Shown one piece after another: positions 15,555-24,241 of a stretch of 64,000 nucleotides of DNA (positions within the stretch are counted from its first letter, which is position 1; each line of letters starts with the position of its first letter). Below the pieces are notes generated by a model, which was given only the letters and a program-made list of their open reading frames with translations, ran no database searches and was not told the origin of the DNA. Origin of the DNA: Actinomycetota bacterium (GTDB lineage Bacteria > Actinomycetota > Thermoleophilia > Gaiellales > Gaiellaceae); contig JACDEU010000011.1 in NCBI GenBank assembly GCA_013816245.1, positions 1-64,000 of the forward strand, given 5' to 3'. The translations under genes and the position numbers were made by a program.

Positions 15555-17050
15555 CCGATCCCAAGTTCGAGCAGCTACAACAGCGCCTCGCCGAGGTGAA
15601 CAACCTCACGAAGGCGTCCACGCTCTTGTTCTGGGACCAACGGGTGATGATGCCGCCGGGAGGCGCCTCCGCCCGGGCGGAGGCGATCGGCACCATCAGC
15701 ACCATCGCGCAGGAGCGCTTCGTCGATCCCGCGATCGGCAAGCTGCTCGAGGAGCTGCGCGCCTTCGAAGAAAACTCGGAGTACGACTCGTTTGAGGCGA
15801 GCCTCATCCGCGTGACCCGCCGTGACTACGAGAAGGCGACGCGCGTCCCCCCCGAGCTCGTCGGCGACCTAAATCGGGCCTCTGCGGTCGCGCTGTCGGC
15901 CTGGGGGCCCGCGAAGGAAGAGTCCAATTTTGAAGCGCTGCGTCCCTACCTCGAGACCAATCTCGAGCTGCGTCATCGTTACGTCGAATGCTTCGACCCG
16001 GCCGACGAGACGTACGACGTGCTGCTCGACAACTACGAGCCGAACATGAAGACCGCTGACGTCCGCCAGATCTTCGAGCAGCTGAAGGAGGAGCTCGTGC
16101 CGCTGATGCAGGAGATCGGCGACGCCGGCGATGTCGACGATTCGTTCCTCCACCAGGAGTTCGACCAGGATGCACAGCGGGCCTTCAGCCTCGAGGTGCT
16201 GCGCCGCTTCGGCTACACGGATGACGAATGGCGGATCGACCAGACACAGCATCCGTTCATGACGACCCCCGGACACGGCGACATCAGGCTCACGACGAAC
16301 TACCGCCGGGACGACCTGAGCTCGCTCTTCGCGACCATGCACGAGTTCGGGCACGGGGTCTACGAGTGGGGAGTCGACGAGTCGATCGCAGGAACGCCGC
16401 TCGGTTCGGGTGTGTCACTCGGCCTGCACGAGTCGCAGAGCCGGACGTGGGAGAACCTCATCGGCCGGAACCGGTCGTTCTGGCGCTATTTCTACCCACG
16501 CCTGCAGGCCACGTTCCCCGGCCAGTTCGGCTCGGTCGACGAGGAAGCCTTCTACCGTGCCGTGAACAAGGTGCATCCGTCTCTCATCAGGATCGATGCG
16601 GACGAGGTCACGTACAACCTGCACATCATCCTTCGCTTCGAGTTGGAGCAAGAACTGATCGATGAGCGACTGGCCGTGCGGGACCTGCCCGAAGCGTGGA
16701 ACGCTCGCATCGAAACGTACCTCGGCGTCGAGGTTCCCGATGATGCACGCGGCGTGCTGCAGGACATGCACTGGGCCGGCGGCGGCTTTGGGTACTTTCC
16801 GACCTACTCGCTCGGAAACGTCATCTCCGTGCAGATCTGGGAGCGCTTGAAAGAGGATCTCGATGACGTCGATGAGCGCTTCGAACGCGGCGAGTTCGAC
16901 GACGTGCGCGAGTGGTTGCGCGATCATCTCTATCGCATGGGCCGAAAGTTCAGCCCGCAGGAGACGATCGAGCGCGTCACCGGAAGCCGGATCGACGCGA
17001 AGCCGTACGTGCGTTACCTCCGCGAGAAGCTCGCGCCGCAAGCGGTTTGA
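15551..17050 (+). CDS. M32 metallocarboxypeptidase (carboxypeptidase Taq family), copy 1
   Basis: 499 residues, the usual M32 length. The zinc motif HEFGH (in MHEFGHGVYEW, about residue 267) is intact with the downstream Glu in GLHESQSR; IRLTTNY and GYFPTYSLGN are family-specific blocks. M32 enzymes are cytoplasmic and remove C-terminal residues from peptides. Directly coupled to livM (ATGA) and to a second M32 gene, it suggests that the imported compound is a peptide or amide-linked amino acid, or that the enzyme has been recruited to another C-N bond. Confidence 0.93.
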   Translation: MTDPKFEQLQQRLAEVNNLTKASTLLFWDQRVMMPPGGASARAEAIGTISTIAQERFVDPAIGKLLEELRAFEENSEYDSFEASLIRVTRRDYEKATRVPPELVGDLNRASAVALSAWGPAKEESNFEALRPYLETNLELRHRYVECFDPADETYDVLLDNYEPNMKTADVRQIFEQLKEELVPLMQEIGDAGDVDDSFLHQEFDQDAQRAFSLEVLRRFGYTDDEWRIDQTQHPFMTTPGHGDIRLTTNYRRDDLSSLFATMHEFGHGVYEWGVDESIAGTPLGSGVSLGLHESQSRTWENLIGRNRSFWRYFYPRLQATFPGQFGSVDEEAFYRAVNKVHPSLIRIDADEVTYNLHIILRFELEQELIDERLAVRDLPEAWNARIETYLGVEVPDDARGVLQDMHWAGGGFGYFPTYSLGNVISVQIWERLKEDLDDVDERFERGEFDDVREWLRDHLYRMGRKFSPQETIERVTGSRIDAKPYVRYLREKLAPQAV

Positions 17051-18531
17051 GCGCCACGGGGTCGGCCCAGCCGCGACTCGAGCGGCTGAAGGAGATCCTC
17101 GCGGTGCTTGCAGATCTCGGACACGCGGAGCAGATCCTCGATTGGGACGCTCGCGTGTCGATGCCGCATGCAGGAGCGAAGGCGCGGGCTGACGTGGCCG
17201 CGACGCTTGCGGAGTTTTCACATCGACGCTTCGTCACGGACGAGGTAGGTGAGCTTCTCGAGCAGCTCACCGCGGAGGAGGACCCCGACACTGCGGACGG
17301 AGCGCTCGTCCGCGTCACCCAGCGGGAGTGGGACCGAGAGCGGAAGATCCCGTCGGACCTGGCAGGCGAAATGGCTCAGGCCAGCGGCGTCGGCGTCGCG
17401 GCCTGGGACGAGGCGAAGCTGTCCTCGGACTTCGCGATCTTCCGTCCGCACCTCGAGCGGCAGCTCGAGCTGAAGCATCGCTATCTCGCCTGCTTTCCGG
17501 AGGCGGACGATCCGTACGACGTCCTGCTCGACGAATACGAGGAAGGGCTCACGACAGCACAGGTGGAGGAGGTCTTCGGGCGGCTGAAGGGCGAGCTGGT
17601 CGAGCTCGTGGAGCGTCATCGCGACGACGCCGTCGCGGATCTGAAGGGCCCGTTTCCGATCGCCGCGCAGCGGGAGGCGGGACGCCTCGTCCTCGAGGCG
17701 TTCGGGTGGGATCCGCGCTCATGGCGGCTCGACGAGACGCCGCATCCCTTCGCCTCGAAGCCGGGGGCGGGGGACATCCGGTTGACGACGCACACCGACG
17801 AGCGCGACATCACCTCGCTCTTCTCCACGATGCACGAGTTCGGCCACGGGGTGTACGAGTTCGACATCGACCGCTCGTTCGCGAGGACACCACTCGGAGA
17901 GGGAACCTCGAGCGCGATCCACGAGTCTCAGAGCCGCACGTGGGAGAACCTCGTCGGGCGAAGCGCCGGCTTCTGGCGCTGGTTCTACCCGCAACTTCAG
18001 GGTCTCTTGCCCGAGGCGCTCGGGGGAGTCGACGAAAGCTCGTTCGTCCGGGCTGTGAGCGCGGTGCGGCCCGGACTGATCCGCGGCGACGCAGACGAGG
18101 TCACCTACGGACTGCACATCATCCTCAGGTTCGAGCTCGAGCGTGAGCTGCTCGCGGGGACCGTAGAGGTGCACGATCTGCCCGACGTCTGGAATGCACG
18201 CATGCGCGAGTACCTCAGCGTCGACGTGCCGGACGACGCGCACGGTGTCCTGCAGGACATGCACTGGTCGGCCGGCCTCTTCGGATACTTCCCGACCTAT
18301 CAGCTGGGGAACGTCATCTCTGTTCAGATCTGGCGCCGGGCGGTCGACGAGCTCGGCGACCTTGAGGAGCAGTTCGCGCGTGGTGAGTTCACGGTGCTGC
18401 GCGAATGGTTGCGTGAACAGATCTACCGCCACGGCAGCCGATATGCGCCACCGGAGCTCTTGCGCCGGGTCACCGGCTCGGGCATCGACCCGGAGCCCTA
18501 CCTCGAGTATCTCCATGCGAAGTTCGCGTGA
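17047..18531 (+). CDS. M32 metallocarboxypeptidase, copy 2
   Basis: 494 residues, paralogous to the preceding gene over its whole length. HEFGH (MHEFGHGVYEF), the following IHESQSR Glu and GYFPTYQLGN are all intact, so both copies should be active. TTG start overlaps the copy-1 stop (TTGA); the alternative starts lie far upstream inside copy 1. Two adjacent full-length M32 genes are unusual; they may differ in specificity or form a heterodimer (the family is homodimeric). Confidence 0.92.
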   Translation: MSATGSAQPRLERLKEILAVLADLGHAEQILDWDARVSMPHAGAKARADVAATLAEFSHRRFVTDEVGELLEQLTAEEDPDTADGALVRVTQREWDRERKIPSDLAGEMAQASGVGVAAWDEAKLSSDFAIFRPHLERQLELKHRYLACFPEADDPYDVLLDEYEEGLTTAQVEEVFGRLKGELVELVERHRDDAVADLKGPFPIAAQREAGRLVLEAFGWDPRSWRLDETPHPFASKPGAGDIRLTTHTDERDITSLFSTMHEFGHGVYEFDIDRSFARTPLGEGTSSAIHESQSRTWENLVGRSAGFWRWFYPQLQGLLPEALGGVDESSFVRAVSAVRPGLIRGDADEVTYGLHIILRFELERELLAGTVEVHDLPDVWNARMREYLSVDVPDDAHGVLQDMHWSAGLFGYFPTYQLGNVISVQIWRRAVDELGDLEEQFARGEFTVLREWLREQIYRHGSRYAPPELLRRVTGSGIDPEPYLEYLHAKFA

Positions 18532-19442
18532 GAGTTTGCGTCATCGGCGCAGGAGCGATCGGGAGTCTCCTTGCGGCTCATCTGGCCAGCGTCGCCGACG
18601 TTTCCGTGCTCACGCGGCGTGAGGATCACGCGCGGGCGCTGAACGAGCACGGGCTGAAGGTCAGCGGGCGCCACGACTTCACCGCGCGGGTGACTGCGGC
18701 TGCAACGGCCGCCGAGCTGCCGGAGTTCGACCTCGGCATCATCGCGACGAAGGCGACGGGAGTGGCACGTGCAGCGGCAGCGCTCGTCGGCCGCTTCCCC
18801 GGAGCGACGATCATGACCGTCCAGAACGGGCTCGGCGCGGAGGAGCTCGTGCGAGCGCACGGAGACTGGCCTCTCGTCTCCGCCGTCACCTTCATGAGCG
18901 GGACGAAGCACTCCGACACGCACGTGGAGTACATCCTCGATACGCCGACGTGGCTCGGGCCGTACGGTGGCTCGTCCTACGAGCGAGTGCGGGAGATCGC
19001 GGAGCTGATCGTGGAAGGCGGGCTCCACGCTGAGGCGCTTCCCGATCTGCGGCCCGCACAGTGGTCGAAGCTGATCTTCAACGCGACCGTGAACGGCGTC
19101 TCCGCACTCACCGGTCTCCCGCACGACGGCCACTTCGCAACGGAGGCGGAGCCGTCCGATCTCGGTCACCTCGTACATGCGCTGGTCGACGAGGGAAAGC
19201 ATGTTGCCGCAGCGGCAGGAGTGGAGCTGTACGACGATCCCTGGGAGATGAACGTCCTCGCAACGCAGCGGGGAAGCGCGCACTATCCATCGATGTTCGA
19301 GGACGTCGGGGCGCGCCGCCCCACCGAGGTCGAGCTGATCAACGGAGCGCTCGTGCGCGAGGCAGCGCGCTGCAACGTCGATGCGCCGCTCCACACCGCG
19401 ATCTACCGGCTCGTAGCCGCACGCGAGGCGTCGTACTCGTGA
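18528..19442 (+). CDS. Ketopantoate reductase-like (ApbA/PanE family) dehydrogenase, copy 1
   Basis: 304 residues. The N-terminal Rossmann motif is VCVIGAGAIGSLLAAHLA; TVQNGLGAEE carries the family Asn, and KLIFNATVNGVSALTG contains the catalytic Lys of PanE enzymes. NADPH-dependent reduction of a 2-oxo acid (or oxidation of a 2-hydroxy acid) is expected. Pantothenate synthesis is not supported by the neighbours, so a catabolic role is inferred. GTG overlaps the M32 stop. Confidence 0.88.
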   Translation: MRVCVIGAGAIGSLLAAHLASVADVSVLTRREDHARALNEHGLKVSGRHDFTARVTAAATAAELPEFDLGIIATKATGVARAAAALVGRFPGATIMTVQNGLGAEELVRAHGDWPLVSAVTFMSGTKHSDTHVEYILDTPTWLGPYGGSSYERVREIAELIVEGGLHAEALPDLRPAQWSKLIFNATVNGVSALTGLPHDGHFATEAEPSDLGHLVHALVDEGKHVAAAAGVELYDDPWEMNVLATQRGSAHYPSMFEDVGARRPTEVELINGALVREAARCNVDAPLHTAIYRLVAAREASYS

Positions 19443-20353
19443 GGGTGTGCGTCGTAGGCTGTGGTGCAGTCGGCTCCCTCTTCGCGGCAACGCTCGCGCA
19501 GCTCGACGACGTCGAGGTCTGGGCCTACGACCTCTACCGTGAGCACGTCGACGCGATCAACCGCGACGGACTGCGGCTGAGCGGAGCGGCGGAGGCGCTC
19601 GGTCGGCCGACGGCCACGTCGGATCCGGGCGAGCTCCCGCCGTGCGACTTCGGGATCGTGGCGACGAAGGCGATGCACACCTCGGCCGCGATCGAGGCGA
19701 CCGCCGCCGCTTTTGCGAACGGTTGCGTCGCGACGGTACAGAACGGGCTGGGCAACGAGGAAGCAATTGCAAAACACACCGAGCGTGTCATCCGGGGGAC
19801 GACGTTCCCCGCCGGCAAACTGCTCGAGCCAGGCCATGTCCAGTGGGACGTCAAGGGCGACACGACGTTCGGGCCGTTCGAGCCGAAGCCGGCGCCGCGC
19901 GACGAGATCGCCCGGTTGGCCGAGGCCTGCACCCGCGCCGGAATGCCGACGCACGCCGTCGAGGATGCGCGTGGGCCCCAATGGCGGAAGGTGATCTTCA
20001 ATGCAGCCACGAACCCGGTCGGAGCGCTCACGAGGCTGACCCACGGGCGCGTGTGCGAGGAACCCGAGTTGCGACGGTTGGTGAGCAGTCTCGTCGACGA
20101 GGGCAAGGCCGTCGCGGCAGCCCAGGGAATCGTGCTCGATGCGGATCCCGAGGACCTGATCGACCACGCGGCGAAACCCGAGGTTGCTTACGGGCACAAG
20201 GCGTCCATGCTGCAAGACGTGGAGGCCCGCCGTCAGACCGAGATCGACTATCTGAACGGCGGGATCGTCCGCTTCGGCGAGGAGCACGGGATCCCTACAC
20301 CGCTAAATCGCGCGATCTGGTCGCTCGTGAAAGGGTTGGAGCAATCGTGGTGA
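19439..20353 (+). CDS. Ketopantoate reductase-like (ApbA/PanE family) dehydrogenase, copy 2
   Basis: 304 residues, the same length as its upstream paralogue. VCVVGCGAVGSLFAATLA forms the Rossmann motif, TVQNGLGNEE the Asn block and KVIFNAATNPVGALT the catalytic Lys block. The C-terminal half is moderately diverged from copy 1, so substrate specificity may have shifted. GTG start overlaps the upstream stop; the stop overlaps the GTG of the next gene. Confidence 0.88.
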   Translation: MRVCVVGCGAVGSLFAATLAQLDDVEVWAYDLYREHVDAINRDGLRLSGAAEALGRPTATSDPGELPPCDFGIVATKAMHTSAAIEATAAAFANGCVATVQNGLGNEEAIAKHTERVIRGTTFPAGKLLEPGHVQWDVKGDTTFGPFEPKPAPRDEIARLAEACTRAGMPTHAVEDARGPQWRKVIFNAATNPVGALTRLTHGRVCEEPELRRLVSSLVDEGKAVAAAQGIVLDADPEDLIDHAAKPEVAYGHKASMLQDVEARRQTEIDYLNGGIVRFGEEHGIPTPLNRAIWSLVKGLEQSW

Positions 20354-21438
20354 GCCGAACAGAGATCGAACGCCGCTACAGCGCGGTCCGCGAGGCGATG
20401 ACCGAGCAGCACCTCGACGCCGTTGTCGTGTGCGGCTCCGAGTACACCGGGTTCGAGGGCGCTGTCACGTACATGTCCGGCTTCGTGATCGTCCATCGCT
20501 ACGCCTACGTGATCCTGCCGCGCGAAGGAGAACCGACGATCGTGTTTCCGGCAGAGGCCCGCTACGTCGGCGAGCACGGAACTTCGTGGATCGAGGACCA
20601 GATCTTCGCCGAGCGCCCCGGCCAGTACATCGGCGACCGGCTCGCTGCGCAGCGGGTCGGGTTGTACGGGCTCGACTACGTGCTGGCGGTCCGAGACTTC
20701 GAAGCCATGCACCAACGCGTCGGGTTCGTCCCGTTCGACGTCGAGTTCGACCTGGCACGAGCAGTGAAGAGCGAGACCGAGCTCGAATCCGTGCGCGACT
20801 CGGTGCGCATCAACACCGAGGGGTTCTGGGCGTTCCTCGAGGCCTACGCACCGGGAAAGACGGCCGCCGAAGTCCTCGCGCCGGCAGAGAAGCTGTTCGT
20901 CGAGGAGGGCTGCGGCAGGCTGACGATGAACATGGTGCTCGTCGGCGCGGAGTTCGCGATGGCAAGGGAGAGCACGGTGCTGGGCGACTTCTGCATCCCG
21001 TCACTCGAGATCGCCGGACCGGGCGGGCACTGGGTCGAAGTCTCGCGTTCGCTCGGCAAGCCGAACGCCGAGGTGAGCAAGATGCTCGAAGCCTACGAGG
21101 AGTATTTCGACGCGGCGAAACCGGCGCTCCGGCCGGGCGCGACCTCGCACGACGTTCACCGCGCCGTCTCGAAAGGCTTCACCGACCGCGGCTACCACCT
21201 CGGCCACGTCACGGGACACTCGATCGGCATGACGATGATCGAGCATCCGAAGATCGGCGAAGGGATCGAGACCGAGCTCCGTGAGAACATGGTCTTCTCG
21301 ATGCACCCGCACGTGATCGCCGAAAACGGGCAGGACTGCCTCTACATGCAGGACACCTGGCTCGTCACCGCCGACGGCGGCGAGCCGCTCGCCGGACTGC
21401 CGATGCGGATCTACGAAGCGGGCGAGACGCGGCCCTAG
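20350..21438 (+). CDS. M24-fold hydrolase with degenerate metal site (creatinase/DddP-like)
   Basis: 362 residues with creatinase N-domain and pita-bread domain. Metal-ligand positions differ from peptidases: the Asp pair is replaced by Glu (EIAGPGGHWVEVSR), the IEPG Glu is His (SMHPHV) and the last Glu is Gln (YMQDTWLV); only the His of GHSIGMTMIEHP is kept. Such loss is seen in non-peptidase members such as creatinase, so a non-standard C-N or C-S bond hydrolysis is plausible. Start is the second of two GTGs, overlapping the upstream stop. Last gene of the forward operon. Confidence 0.85.
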   Translation: MSRTEIERRYSAVREAMTEQHLDAVVVCGSEYTGFEGAVTYMSGFVIVHRYAYVILPREGEPTIVFPAEARYVGEHGTSWIEDQIFAERPGQYIGDRLAAQRVGLYGLDYVLAVRDFEAMHQRVGFVPFDVEFDLARAVKSETELESVRDSVRINTEGFWAFLEAYAPGKTAAEVLAPAEKLFVEEGCGRLTMNMVLVGAEFAMARESTVLGDFCIPSLEIAGPGGHWVEVSRSLGKPNAEVSKMLEAYEEYFDAAKPALRPGATSHDVHRAVSKGFTDRGYHLGHVTGHSIGMTMIEHPKIGEGIETELRENMVFSMHPHVIAENGQDCLYMQDTWLVTADGGEPLAGLPMRIYEAGETRP

Positions 21439-21444
21439 GCCGGT

Positions 21445-22461
21445 TCAGCCGACTTCGGCGTGAATGCGGCCGGACGACTCCTTGAGTCGCCCGCCGTCGC
21501 GGCCCGCGCGGACCGCCACGATCTCCGCGAGCATCGAGAGCGCCGTCTCCGCCGGAGTATGCGCCCCGATGTCGAGCCCGGCCGGCCCGGAGATCCGGTC
21601 GAGCGCCGACTCGTCGACTCCCGCCTCGAGCAAGCGCTCGCGGCGTCGTTCCTGATTGCGGCGGGAGCCAAGCGCGCCGATGTAGAAAGCGTCGGTCGTG
21701 AGCGTGCCGACGAGCATCGGAATGTCGAACTTGTCGTCGTGGGTCAGGACGATGACCGCTGTGGCGTGATCCGGTTGCACCTGCGCGAGGGTCTCCTCGG
21801 GCCACGCGACGATCACCTCGTGCGCATTCGGAAGCCGCTCGCTGGTCGCGAAGCGCCCTCGCGCATCAGCGACGGTCGTGTGCCACCCGAGGCCGCGTGC
21901 CGTGGCACAGAGAGCGTCGGCAGTGTCGACGGCGCCGTAGACGAGCAGTCGTGGGGGCGGCCCGAAGACGTCAGCGAAGACACGCCTGCCGTGCAGCTCG
22001 ACCACCCTGCTGTGCCCGCTTCGAATCAGGTCGTCGGCGGCGGGATTGTCGCCCTCGGGAACGAGGCGTTCGGTGCCATCATCGAGGTCGGTGAAAGCAA
22101 CGGCCCGGCGTTCTTCACGGGCAACATCGGCAAGACGGGCGAGGTGCTCGGAATCGGGCTCGGACACCCAAACGTCGATCTCACCGCCGCAAGGAAGCCC
22201 GACGCTGAGCGCAAGGTCGTCCGAGATGCCGAACGTGAGCAGCCGAGGCTCGCCGCCGGCGAGTACCTCGCGCGCAGCCTCGGCGACCTCACTTTCGACA
22301 CAGCCGCCGGAGACGGAGCCCGCGAGCTCCCCGCTTTGCGAAACCGCGAACTTCGAGCCGATGGGCCGCGGCGCAGAGCGGCGGGTTGCGACGACGGTCG
22401 CCACCGCGATGCGCTCGCCGCCTGAGCGCCAGCGCTCGAGCTCCGAAAGAATCTCTCTCAC
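21445..22461 (-). CDS. xdhC: XdhC/CoxI family molybdenum cofactor maturation protein
   Basis: 338 residues. N-terminal XdhC_CoxI domain (VATVVATRRSAPRPIGSKF, then GSVSGGCVESEVA, about residues 18-60) and C-terminal Rossmann XdhC_C domain (LLVYGAVDTADALCATARGLG; HDDKFDIPML; YIGALGSRRNQERRRERL). XdhC binds sulfurated molybdenum cofactor and inserts it into xanthine dehydrogenase-type enzymes. It is convergent with the operon that contains the molybdenum subunit, six nt from its end, and is the best functional link between the two ends of the cluster. Confidence 0.92.
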   Translation of the reverse strand: MREILSELERWRSGGERIAVATVVATRRSAPRPIGSKFAVSQSGELAGSVSGGCVESEVAEAAREVLAGGEPRLLTFGISDDLALSVGLPCGGEIDVWVSEPDSEHLARLADVAREERRAVAFTDLDDGTERLVPEGDNPAADDLIRSGHSRVVELHGRRVFADVFGPPPRLLVYGAVDTADALCATARGLGWHTTVADARGRFATSERLPNAHEVIVAWPEETLAQVQPDHATAVIVLTHDDKFDIPMLVGTLTTDAFYIGALGSRRNQERRRERLLEAGVDESALDRISGPAGLDIGAHTPAETALSMLAEIVAVRAGRDGGRLKESSGRIHAEVG

Positions 22462-22494
22462 GGACAGATCGTAGCCGGGCGGTTCAGCCCAGAA

Positions 22495-22656
22495 CTAGTG
22501 GTGACCGCAGCGGCAGATTGTCTCGCCCAGCTCGGAGCGCTCGAACTTGAGGCCGCAACGGGCGCACATCGGCGGAGCGATCTGGGCTCGCACGAGCAGC
22601 GCTCGCATGAGCACGGCCCAGAAGACCATGTAAGGGACGAGCAGCTGGGCGGTCAT
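22495..22656 (-). CDS. Small membrane/zinc-ribbon-like hypothetical protein
   Basis: 53 residues: a hydrophobic N-terminal half (LLVPYMVFWAVLMRALL) followed by a CxxC-(x)14-CxC arrangement ending in HH (MCARCGLKF, ICRCGHH), consistent with a membrane-attached zinc ribbon. It lies just upstream of xdhC on the same strand. No function recognised. The frame could start further upstream, but there it becomes low-complexity. Confidence 0.55.
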   Translation of the reverse strand: MTAQLLVPYMVFWAVLMRALLVRAQIAPPMCARCGLKFERSELGETICRCGHH

Positions 22657-22688
22657 TGTCCCCGTATCGGCTCCAAGGGCTCCCGGGT

Positions 22689-23966
22689 TTAGTGCACGAC
22701 GACGAGCTGGGTCATGCGGGCAGGGTGCAGCGAGCAGAAGAGCCGGTAGGTCCCCCGCCGGGTGAAGCGGTAGCTGAACGTGCCGCTCCTCATGCTCGGC
22801 GATGCGAAGCCGGCGGGCCCACTCGCGAAGGTCACGTCGTGGTCGACTCCGCCTCGGAAACGCCATGTGAACGTCGCGCCGCGCCGGAGCGAGACTCGTT
22901 GCGCGGCGAACGCGTAGTCACGCACCACTGTGCTCCGGATGTCGCGTCGGATGCGCCCGGCCGGGCGCATCAGCAGCCCGATCGTGACAGGATCGGCTTT
23001 GCTCGTCGGCGGAGTTTCGGACGAATAGCTCGCACACGAGGAGACCTGTCCCGTCGCGAGGTAGAGGATCATGATTCCCATGACGCGCACATGCGGGCGC
23101 GTATCGTCGTAGGTCGCCGTCAGCCGAACGGTGTCACCTGCCCGCACGGCCCTTCCGGCAGGATCCGCGAAGCCGGTCATGTGCATCGGACCGGGCTCGT
23201 GCATGACCGGAAGCGGCTCGACGAGTCCCCAGGTCGGGTACGACGTGAAAAGGCTTCCGCAGCTGGTGTTGCTGACGTCGAGCGACACGCCGCCACCGTG
23301 CAGATGCCCGCCGCCGGCGACGAACCGACCGCTCTCCGGCATGCGGAGGTCGGCCGTCCGGGAGACCGTGGCGTCGGGGCCACCCGTCCCGGCGACGCTG
23401 AAAACCGGATCCGCCTTGCAGTTCTCCACGTCCATCCAGACCGGCTTTACCGGCGTCAAGAGCTCCCCGGTGACGTAGCGCAGCGTGTAGCGAATCCGGA
23501 CCACCATCGTCTGCCGGTGGTGGTTCATCAACATGTAGAGCATGCCCCAGGTGTCGGAGCCACGATTCGGGTAGCCATACCCGTCGGGAAGGTTCAAGGC
23601 GAAATGCTCCTCGCCCTCGGCGTAAAAGCGCTCCGCGCGAAGGGCGGAGGCGTTCCCCGAGTAATCCTCGATGCCCGAGCAGGTGTAGTCGGGCACGCCG
23701 ACCTTCGCGAAGACGACGTGATGGAGCATCACGTCCTCCATCGCCACTGGGTTGCCGAGGATGTCGACTACCTCGGCGCTCAGGCCGACGACGTACCCAT
23801 CTACCTGGGGGGAGGGGGCAAGTCGCACCCCGCGGGCGACCTCGAAGGCGGTGACGTTGATCGGCGCGGACTCGAGCACCAGCGTCTTGGTGCCCGCCGA
23901 CGCCTGCCCGGGGAGGACGAGGGCCGCGAGCCCGGCCAGGAGGAAGAGGCGTGCGAGCAGGCGCAT
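22689..23966 (-). CDS. Secreted copper-monooxygenase-like protein with C-terminal cupredoxin domain
   Basis: 425 residues with a signal peptide (about 1-24, QASA-G). The central part resembles PHM/DBM-type ascorbate-dependent monooxygenases: His pairs at 82-83 (MLHHVVFAK) and 149-150 (LMNHHRQ), HLHGG at 221-225 and a Met-rich strand (VMGIMILYL) near 295. The last 80 residues look like a cupredoxin with ligands His376, Cys411, His414 and Met418 (LFCSLHPARM). An extracellular copper oxygenase or electron-transfer protein is inferred. Not all PHM ligands can be aligned by eye, so a structural relative lacking activity is possible. Confidence 0.75.
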   Translation of the reverse strand: MRLLARLFLLAGLAALVLPGQASAGTKTLVLESAPINVTAFEVARGVRLAPSPQVDGYVVGLSAEVVDILGNPVAMEDVMLHHVVFAKVGVPDYTCSGIEDYSGNASALRAERFYAEGEEHFALNLPDGYGYPNRGSDTWGMLYMLMNHHRQTMVVRIRYTLRYVTGELLTPVKPVWMDVENCKADPVFSVAGTGGPDATVSRTADLRMPESGRFVAGGGHLHGGGVSLDVSNTSCGSLFTSYPTWGLVEPLPVMHEPGPMHMTGFADPAGRAVRAGDTVRLTATYDDTRPHVRVMGIMILYLATGQVSSCASYSSETPPTSKADPVTIGLLMRPAGRIRRDIRSTVVRDYAFAAQRVSLRRGATFTWRFRGGVDHDVTFASGPAGFASPSMRSGTFSYRFTRRGTYRLFCSLHPARMTQLVVVH

Positions 23967-24010
23967 CTCGTCGAATCTAGCACCCGCGGGCGCCGGGTAG
24001 ACTGAGCCTC

Positions 24011-24241
24011 GTGGGCTGGTTGATGATCGCCCTGCTGATCGGCACCGTGGCGGCGGTACTCGGCGCTGAGTGGCCGAGGGTTTCGGCGCGGTTCGGGAGC
24101 GAGGCCAGGCAGCGGCGTGAGCGCTCGCAGCGCAAGAGCCAGCTGAAGCTCCTCCGGACCGAGACGGAAGAGTTCGCCGCGAGCGTCGAGCGTGACCTCA
24201 ACCAGCTGCCGACGATCGAAGAAACCGACCGAAAGAGCTAA
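24011..24241 (+). CDS. Small single-pass membrane protein
   Basis: 76 residues. GTG start. An N-terminal membrane segment (MGWLMIALLIGTVAAVLGAE) is followed by a basic, then charged helical cytoplasmic tail (RQRRERSQRKSQLKLL). No family recognised. It is convergent with the subtilase gene, their stops sharing CTAA, and divergent from the cupredoxin gene (45 nt gap). Confidence 0.6.
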   Translation: MGWLMIALLIGTVAAVLGAEWPRVSARFGSEARQRRERSQRKSQLKLLRTETEEFAASVERDLNQLPTIEETDRKS

